Source: Bacillota bacterium | GTDB lineage: Bacteria; Bacillota; Clostridia; Christensenellales; Aristaeellaceae | Assembly: GCA_023404715.1 (NCBI GenBank) | Contig: JAEYAR010000044.1 | Coordinates: 1-9,699, forward strand | Length of the DNA: 9,699 nt | Direction: 5' to 3' | In this document: piece after piece, positions 5,299-9,699 of the stretch | How the letters are laid out: every line of letters starts with the position of its first letter | How positions within the stretch are numbered: position 1 is the first letter of the stretch | The notes under the pieces: model-generated | Told to the model about the DNA's origin: nothing | Databases searched by the model: none | The model's input: only the letters and a program-made list of their open reading frames with translations | Translations under genes and position numbers: made by a program

Positions 5299-5343
5299 AA
5301 AAAGGACGCCGCTTCCCGCGTCTGCAGAAACGGCATCCTTTTT
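5299..5343 (-). terminator. Strong intrinsic terminator after the GNAT region
   Basis: On the minus strand AAAAAGGATGCCGTTTC (5327-5343) pairs along all 17 positions, two of them G-U, with GAAGCGGCGTCCTTTTT (5299-5315) across an 11-nt loop, and T residues continue to 5297. The reverse reading has two A-C mismatches, so it is best for minus-strand transcripts. It separates the acetyltransferase unit from the SpoIIQ-like gene. Confidence 0.88.
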
Positions 5344-5344
5344 C

Positions 5345-5488
5345 ATTATCATAACCGCAAGCATAGGTCAGCTCGCTGAGGCCGCGCGCGGCATTGCGCA
5401 CGTTTTCTTCAACGCTCGGGTAAAAGCCGTGCCTTTCGTAAAAAGCGCGTGCACGCGCATTTACGTTCAGGACGTGAAGAAAGACATT
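5345..5488 (-). pseudogene. Remnant of a GNAT acetyltransferase C-terminus
   Basis: The minus-strand frame through 5485 encodes VFLHVLNVNARARAFYERHG, then FYPSVEENVRNAARGLSELTY. N-x-R-A-x-x-FYE-x-HGF is the classic C-terminal motif of GNAT acetyltransferases. A TAA lies at 5489-5491 directly ahead of it, no start codon or ribosome site is nearby, and the acetyl-CoA loop (R/Q-x-x-G-x-G/A) is missing. Downstream the frame has no stop before the terminator and stays open into the next gene to 5168. It is therefore a fragment, not a gene. It lies about 15 bp after the stop of a two-domain GNAT protein and may be what remains of a third GNAT gene removed by recombination or deletion. Confidence 0.65.
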
Positions 5489-5502
5489 TTATGTACGCGC
5501 CC

Positions 5503-6471
5503 TCACAATTTCTTTGTAAAACAGATGATGCGGTTGGCTTCCATAAACCCCAACCCCAGATGAAAGGCGAGGCTCTGCGCGTTTTCAAGCGTGCAATCGC
5601 TGGCGAACTCCACACAGCCGCGATGCCTCGCCCACCGTTCGCACGCACGCAGCATCGCGCGCGCGACGCCACGCCTGCGGAAGCCTTCCGACACGAAGAT
5701 TCCCTCCAAATACCCGACCGGACTCGTAATCGTGCCCTCCACGTAATCCCGGCGCAGGCTGGATTGGGCAAAGCCGACGGGCTCGCCTTCCTCAAAGGCA
5801 AGGAAGATCGCGCCCTCGTCCATGTACGCCAGCAGCTCCGCCTGTAGCGCCGCGCGCTCGTGCCCCGGCCACAGCAGCAGCGCCATATCGGTCGCGGCCT
5901 GCGCGTCCGCCCGGCTGGCCCTTCGCACCCAGGGATGCAAGCAGCACTCCAACTGGCAGTCACACGGTTCCTTCTCGTGCAGCTTTGAATCGTAGTGCTC
6001 CGCTTCCACGCAGCCCATGGCCCGATAAAACGCCTGCGTTTCCTCGCTGGAGTGCGCCGAGATGTACAGCTTTTGCGCCCCCAGCCGGCCAGCCTGGCGC
6101 ACGGCCCCGGCAAATAGGCGCCTGCCCTCGCCCAGGCCGCGGCGCTCCTCGGATACGTGCAGACAGGATAATTGAACGTATTGATCCTCCGGCCCAAATC
6201 GCTTGGACTCCACGGAGCAAAAGCCCACGAGGCGCCCGTCGTCAAAAGCGCCCAATACCGCGCCGCCCGTGCGCACCGTGCCCTGCAGGCAGCGCACGAG
6301 CTCCTCATACTCCGGCGCATCCCAGCGTTCGGTAAAGGCGATGTCCTTTAATCCCCAACGCCCGTTCTCTTTGCGCCAACAGCGCCGAACCTCCTGATGG
6401 CGTTCAAAGCCCGTAAAGAGCGCGGGGTTGATCTGCGCTTCCACGAGTGAACGTATTTCGATTTGTGACAT
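5503..6471 (-). CDS. Two-domain GNAT acetyltransferase with an AAC(6')-I-like C-terminal half
   Basis: The protein has 322 residues; the ATG at 6471 follows AGGGAG by about 5 nt. The N-terminal GNAT domain (about 1-175) has the acetyl-CoA loop RGLGEG at 111-116, then LYISAHSSEETQAFYRAMG and a tail with KEPCDCQ. The C-terminal domain (about 180-322) has YVEGTITSPVGYLEGIFV at 243-260, a second loop RRRGVA at 265-270, EFASDCTLENAQS at 288-300 and LGFMEANRIICFTKK at 307-321. This second half closely resembles AAC(6')-Ig/Ih-type aminoglycoside 6'-N-acetyltransferases, which transfer acetyl from acetyl-CoA to the 6'-amino group. The N-terminal half resembles general GNATs of unknown substrate. Both halves keep the cofactor loop, so both may be active. 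Aminoglycoside resistance is an inference; the domain may act on another amine. Terminators flank the unit on both sides, and a GNAT remnant follows it. Confidence 0.88.
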   Translation of the reverse strand: MSQIEIRSLVEAQINPALFTGFERHQEVRRCWRKENGRWGLKDIAFTERWDAPEYEELVRCLQGTVRTGGAVLGAFDDGRLVGFCSVESKRFGPEDQYVQLSCLHVSEERRGLGEGRRLFAGAVRQAGRLGAQKLYISAHSSEETQAFYRAMGCVEAEHYDSKLHEKEPCDCQLECCLHPWVRRASRADAQAATDMALLLWPGHERAALQAELLAYMDEGAIFLAFEEGEPVGFAQSSLRRDYVEGTITSPVGYLEGIFVSEGFRRRGVARAMLRACERWARHRGCVEFASDCTLENAQSLAFHLGLGFMEANRIICFTKKL

Positions 6472-6532
6472 GTTTGCTCCCTTCAGGTTGTTATCGCGTC
6501 CCCTGCATCGCAAAAGCTTATTGAATTACGCC

Positions 6533-6559
6533 TAAAAGCCGCGGGATCGCCCGCGGCTT
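6533..6559 (-). terminator. Intrinsic terminator after the nahK operon
   Basis: A perfect 10-bp inverted repeat, AAGCCGCGGG (6536-6545) and CCCGCGGCTT (6550-6559), has a 4-nt loop and four T's on the minus strand. It ends the transporter-kinase transcript about 100 nt past the kinase stop and separates it from the acetyltransferase gene. Confidence 0.8.
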
Positions 6560-6622
6560 CCGTCTATCAGCGGCCTCGTGTAAAATGCAATTTGCGGAGG
6601 AAAAAGTCACCCGTAAACTCGC

Positions 6623-6644
6623 CAAAGTGGCGTATGCCACTTTG
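6623..6644. repeat. Perfect 9-bp inverted repeat hairpin downstream of nahK
   Basis: CAAAGTGGC (6623-6631) and GCCACTTTG (6636-6644) are separated by 4 nt. There is no T-run on either side, so it is not a classic terminator. It lies 20 nt after the kinase stop codon and ahead of the true terminator. It might protect the mRNA 3' end or be one copy of a dispersed intergenic repeat; one copy cannot tell. Confidence 0.6.
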
Positions 6645-6664
6645 TCGACACGCTGGGGCGCGCC

Positions 6665-7768
6665 TTATGCGCGCCTGACGATCTCCAGCATGTCGTCCCA
6701 GCCGCGCTCCATGCTGCGCACCAGCTGAAACTGCGTGCGCGCACGGTCGAGGTTATGCCCCTCGCGATGGATTTTAAAGTACTTGTCACCGTTCAAGTGG
6801 TCAGCCAAAAAGCGCATGCCGCACTCCAGCGTCATGAGTTTTGCACCCATGGGCAGCAGCTCGATCTCGCGCCGCGTAAGCACGCTGCCCGCTTCGCGCA
6901 CGTAGCCGCGCACGAACGCCTCAAACATCTCCAGCGACAGGTGCACCTTTGACAGGTTTTGCTCGTCCTCCGCGGCGGTGTTCGCGCCAAAGCGGATCGA
7001 ATCGCCAAAGTCGTAAGCCGCCAACCCCGGCATGACCGTATCCAAATCGATCACGCACACGCCGCGCCCGGTCTTTGCGTCGAGCAACACGTTGTTGAGC
7101 TTGGTGTCGTTGTGCGTCACGCGCAGCGGGATCTCGCCGGCCCCCAGCGCGTCGAGCAGCGTGTGCACCTCCCGCTCATACGTACGGCAAAACGCGATCT
7201 CCGCCTCCACCCCGGCCTTGCGGCCCGCCGCGTCGTGCGCTGCCGCGTCCATCAGCTGCGCGTAGCGCGCGGGCGTGTTGTGAAAGTCGTGGATCGTCTC
7301 GTGCAGCGATTCCGCAGGGAAGCCCTCCAACTGACGCTGGAACTTGCCAAACGCCGCGCCCGACAGCTCAAAAAGCGCGGGGGTATCCGGCAGGTCGCGC
7401 GATACGGTGCCCTCGATAAACGTGTACATGCGCCACAGCTCGCCTTGGCTGTCCTGCGCGTAGGAGGTGGCGCTCACCGTCTTGACGATCGTCAGCGTCT
7501 CTCGCGCCGGGTCGCCGCCTTCGCGCAGGATGACGCCGCGCAGATAATCCGTCACGCGTTCGATGTTTTCAATGACCTCGACGGGGCGCTTGAATACGAA
7601 GCGGTTGACGCGCTGCAGGATGAAGCGGGATATCTTCCCATCGTCTGCGTGCACCGTCACGCGGTACGTATCGTTGATGTGTCCGTTTCCGTACGGCTCG
7701 ACCTGCATCTCGCCCTGCGGCAGCATAAACTTGCGCGCGATTTGAAGCATTTCGCTCTCCATGATCAT
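6665..7768 (-). CDS. nahK: N-acetylhexosamine 1-kinase (NahK/LnpB type)
   Basis: The enzyme phosphorylates GlcNAc or GalNAc at the anomeric position with ATP, giving HexNAc-1-phosphate for UDP-sugar formation. The 367-residue protein follows the bifidobacterial NahK pattern along its length: EPYGNGHINDTYRVT (24-38), LPDTPALFELSGAAFGKFQ (126-144), ETIHDFHNTPARY (157-169), RVTHNDTKLNNVL (216-228, with the catalytic Asp), VIDLDTVMPG (239-248, Mg-binding), YDFGDSIRFGAN (252-263) and LECGMRFLADHL (314-325). The fold is the aminoglycoside phosphotransferase (APH) superfamily, but these motifs point to a sugar kinase, not drug resistance. Starts at 7768 and 7762 both have a site (AAGGA or GGAG) at good spacing. 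The gene begins 16 nt after the second permease stop, so imported amino sugar is probably its substrate. Lacto-N-biose phosphorylase, GalT and GalE genes found beside nahK in Bifidobacterium are not in this window. Confidence 0.93.
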   Translation of the reverse strand: MIMESEMLQIARKFMLPQGEMQVEPYGNGHINDTYRVTVHADDGKISRFILQRVNRFVFKRPVEVIENIERVTDYLRGVILREGGDPARETLTIVKTVSATSYAQDSQGELWRMYTFIEGTVSRDLPDTPALFELSGAAFGKFQRQLEGFPAESLHETIHDFHNTPARYAQLMDAAAHDAAGRKAGVEAEIAFCRTYEREVHTLLDALGAGEIPLRVTHNDTKLNNVLLDAKTGRGVCVIDLDTVMPGLAAYDFGDSIRFGANTAAEDEQNLSKVHLSLEMFEAFVRGYVREAGSVLTRREIELLPMGAKLMTLECGMRFLADHLNGDKYFKIHREGHNLDRARTQFQLVRSMERGWDDMLEIVRRA

Positions 7769-7784
7769 CTCTCCGTCCTTTGTT

Positions 7785-8687
7785 TTAACCTTTGACGCCG
7801 CCACCCGTCACGCCCGCAATAATCTTCTCCGACAGGAAAAGATACAGGATGAACGTCGGCAGGAAAACGATGATGACGGCCGCAAACATGCCGGCCCAGT
7901 CGCCGGTGTACTTCATGGAGTTGATCATCGTATAAAGCCCGACCGCCACCGGACGCGTTTTGTCCGAATTGGCGAAGATCAGCGACATGAAATACTCGTT
8001 CCACACGTTGATGAAGTTGAAGATCGATACCGTGATGATGCCCGGCTGTGCCAAGGGCAGCATGATTCTCCAGAATGTCTTCATTGGCGGGCAGCCGTCG
8101 ATCGCCGCGGCCTCCTCGTAGGAGCGTGAAAGGTTGGAAAAGAACGTCAGCAAAAAAATCGTGGTGTAAGGCACGTTGATCCCCACGTAAAGGATAATCA
8201 TGAGCAGCCTGACAGTAATATCCTGTTTGAGCAGCTGCATCTGCGTCACGACGCCGAACAGCGGCAGGATGATCATCACGACCGGCACGCCCATGGCCGC
8301 CACGAAACCATTTTGCACCGGGCGGTTGATTAAAAACTTAAAGCGTGAAAGCACGTAGGCTGCCGGAGCCGCGACGAGAATGAGCAGCACCGTTGAAATC
8401 GACGCATAAAACAGCGAATTCATAAAAAACGTCGATACGTTCTGGCTCGTCCACGCCTTCGCATAGTTTTCAAAATGCAGCCCGGAAGGAAACTTTAACG
8501 CATTGCCCTTGAAGATATCCTTCGTGGTGGAAAGGCTCGCGCCCAATATCCACCCGAGCAGCACGAACGTGAACAAAATCCACAACGTGAGCAAGATATA
8601 GCCCGGCGCTAGGCTCAGTTCCTTTCGCCAGTTGACCTTTTCGCGGATCTTCTTTTCCTTTTGCTTCTTGATATTCGCCGTCGTCAT
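7785..8687 (-). CDS. Sugar ABC transporter permease, MalG family
   Basis: A 300-residue inner-membrane permease of the CUT1 (oligosaccharide) ABC class. A basic N-terminal tail (residues 2-22, rich in Lys and Arg) precedes the first of six expected membrane segments, at about 31-50. The EAA loop that contacts the ATPase is intact (EEAAAIDGCPPMKTFWRIML at 191-210, then PLAQPGI). The C-terminus AGVTGGGVKG is typical of MalG/LacG-type subunits. The ATG at 8687 follows a consensus GGAGGTG by 6 nt, and that site begins right after the stop of the preceding permease gene, so translation is probably coupled. It should form a heterodimer with that permease. No ATPase gene is nearby, as is common for CUT1 operons that use a shared MsmX-type ATPase. 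The substrate is inferred to be an amino-sugar-containing saccharide from nahK. Confidence 0.93.
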   Translation of the reverse strand: MTTANIKKQKEKKIREKVNWRKELSLAPGYILLTLWILFTFVLLGWILGASLSTTKDIFKGNALKFPSGLHFENYAKAWTSQNVSTFFMNSLFYASISTVLLILVAAPAAYVLSRFKFLINRPVQNGFVAAMGVPVVMIILPLFGVVTQMQLLKQDITVRLLMIILYVGINVPYTTIFLLTFFSNLSRSYEEAAAIDGCPPMKTFWRIMLPLAQPGIITVSIFNFINVWNEYFMSLIFANSDKTRPVAVGLYTMINSMKYTGDWAGMFAAVIIVFLPTFILYLFLSEKIIAGVTGGGVKG

Positions 8688-8693
8688 TTTGTT

Positions 8694-8700
8694 CACCTCC
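8694..8700 (-). promoter_or_regulatory. Ribosome site abutting the stop codon between the two permease genes
   Basis: GGAGGTG directly follows the TGA (8703-8701) of the first permease gene and lies 6 nt before the ATG of the second. Stop and start are only 13 nt apart, a layout that favours coupled, equal production of the two subunits. Confidence 0.8.
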
Positions 8701-9606
8701 TCAGAATTCCAATTCGTCGTTTTTAATGGTCTTGTTCGTCGCGACAAACACCGCCACCACGCATACGGCCAGCAGCACGCCGATCGCCGCGCCCAGGCCC
8801 GCATTGCGCTCGGTCACAGTATTGCCCGCCCCGAAGATCATCTGATACATGTAGACCATCGGCGTAATCGTCGTCACCTCAGCCGTCACGTTCGAGAAGA
8901 GCTGTGACCAGACGAAGAATCCGACCGACGTGATGGACCACATCGTGATATTCGTCTTGAACACGCCGCGCAGCAGGGGCAGTGTGATATAGCGGAACTG
9001 CTTTCGCCTGTTCGCGCCATCTATCGTCGAGGCCTCGTAGTACTCTATCGGGATCTTCTCGATGCCGCTGGAAAAGATCAGCATATGATAACCCACCATG
9101 CCAAAGCAATAGGCGAAGAGCAGCGCCCAAAACTTATGATTTGCATCCGTCCATTGAATGGCTGCAAGCCCATCCAAATGCAGTGCGGAGAAGACGCTCG
9201 TGAGCAGGCCGTAGCGCGCCGCATAGACGAACTGCAGCCACATCGTCGCCAAGGCGACCGCACTGATCAAGTTCGGCAGGTATATAATCGCCCGGAAGAA
9301 CTTTTTAAACCGGATGCCGCTGTTGAGGATGACCGCAAACAGCAGCGAAAGGGCCATCACCACCACACCGCCCACCAGCCAGATGCGCAGGAGGTTGTAC
9401 ATTGAGATACGAAACAGGCTCGTATTCATCAACTTTTGGAAGTTTTCGAACCCGACAAAACGCCATTGATCCATCGAAGAAGTGACGTTCTCCACGTAAA
9501 AGAAGCTCATTACGAGCGTACGCAAAATCGGATATACGAATATGATCACAAAAAAGAGAAGCGCCGGTGTGAGAAATGCGACGATCATCGTCTTGCTTTT
9601 TTTCAT
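8701..9606 (-). CDS. Sugar ABC transporter permease, MalF family
   Basis: A 301-residue inner-membrane protein. The first segment (about residues 7-27, IVAFLTPALLFFVIIFVYPI) and the following FVGFENFQKLMNTSLF are typical of MalF/UgpA/LacF-type subunits. The EAA loop is intact at about 190-217 (YEASTIDGANRRKQFRYITL, then PLLRGVFK). Six membrane segments fit the hydrophobic pattern. The ATG at 9606 has AAGGAGG 9 nt upstream. It heads the operon visible here; the substrate-binding lipoprotein gene normally precedes it and would lie beyond 9699. With the second permease it should form the membrane channel for a saccharide later handled by the NahK-type kinase. Confidence 0.93.
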   Translation of the reverse strand: MKKSKTMIVAFLTPALLFFVIIFVYPILRTLVMSFFYVENVTSSMDQWRFVGFENFQKLMNTSLFRISMYNLLRIWLVGGVVVMALSLLFAVILNSGIRFKKFFRAIIYLPNLISAVALATMWLQFVYAARYGLLTSVFSALHLDGLAAIQWTDANHKFWALLFAYCFGMVGYHMLIFSSGIEKIPIEYYEASTIDGANRRKQFRYITLPLLRGVFKTNITMWSITSVGFFVWSQLFSNVTAEVTTITPMVYMYQMIFGAGNTVTERNAGLGAAIGVLLAVCVVAVFVATNKTIKNDELEF

Positions 9607-9643
9607 GACGCGAAACCTCCTTCGATGACATCCGGCTTGGAAA

Positions 9644-9691
9644 GGCGGGGGGGGCGCGCCCCCCCCCCCCCCAAAGCCCCCCAGGTTTTTT
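9644..9691. repeat. G8-CGCG-C14 homopolymer hairpin ahead of the transporter genes
   Basis: On the plus strand eight G's (9647-9654), CGCG and fourteen C's (9659-9672) are followed by AAAG, six C's and six T's (9686-9691). G8-CGCG-C8 is a perfect palindrome. It may be a distorted transcript-processing or terminator hairpin, such as often lies between a solute-binding protein gene and its permeases. It may also be an assembly error, since it is close to the end of the sequence. Confidence 0.6.
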
Positions 9692-9699
9692 AATAGAAG

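Noticed and set aside
5409..6320. 303-codon minus-strand frame overlapping the GNAT gene
   Set aside because: Its Arg/Ala/Cys-rich translation has no motif, while the other frame carries two complete GNAT domains with a good ribosome site.
6665..7768. Aminoglycoside phosphotransferase resistance gene
   Set aside because: The fold superfamily is the same, but the whole-length pattern is that of N-acetylhexosamine 1-kinase and the neighbours are sugar permeases.
6959..7795. Long open frame on the plus strand opposite nahK
   Set aside because: It is the antisense of a gene with complete NahK motifs; its translation is rich in Arg, His and Val without recognisable motifs, as expected for a GC-rich shadow frame.

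Overview
The window looks like part of the chromosome of a GC-rich, endospore-forming, Gram-positive bacterium, most likely a Clostridia-class Firmicute. The evidence is the sporulation genes bofA and yaaL (DUF2508), a SpoIIQ-like LytM protein, a CggR-type glycolytic repressor, strong AGGAGG-type ribosome sites and many intrinsic terminators. A gut or host habitat is suggested, but not proven, by an N-acetylhexosamine 1-kinase next to a sugar ABC transporter. All genes except one small regulator lie on the minus strand, so the window is best read from its right end to its left end.

Right end to about 6530: a homopolymer-rich, hairpin-forming spacer (possibly a contig-end artefact) is followed by a sugar transport and activation operon. 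It holds two MalF/MalG-type ABC permeases and then a NahK/LnpB-type kinase, and closes with an intrinsic terminator and a second perfect hairpin. The expected solute-binding protein gene would lie just beyond the window.

6471 to 5299: a two-domain GNAT acetyltransferase, whose C-terminal half closely resembles AAC(6')-I aminoglycoside acetyltransferases, is followed by the remnant of another GNAT domain and a strong terminator. 5281 to 4498: a SpoIIQ-like M23/LytM protein with intact zinc-site motifs sits behind a sigma-F-like promoter. 4496 to 2449: glmS (glucosamine-6-phosphate synthase) follows a sigma-A-type promoter and a GC-rich, foldable leader of about 128 nt that does not resemble the glmS ribozyme. 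It ends in a terminator that converges on the small XRE-family regulator at 2136-2420, the only plus-strand gene.

2040 to 916: between the XRE gene and a divergent, secreted, beta-helix-like protein lies a short AT-rich region. It has a near-consensus promoter for the secreted protein and two similar 12-bp near-palindromes that are good operator candidates. 915 to 350: yaaL and bofA form a small sporulation operon with a sigma-E-like promoter. 326 to 1: a promoter, tandem CGGGAC operator repeats and the first 74 codons of a cggR homologue, which runs off the left edge.

Functional themes are amino-sugar supply (GlmS by synthesis, NahK by salvage), sporulation checkpoints (BofA, SpoIIQ) and glycolytic control (CggR). 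I found no complete mobile element, CRISPR array, tRNA or rRNA. The least explained parts are the glmS leader, the XRE/beta-helix pair and the AAC(6')-containing fusion.
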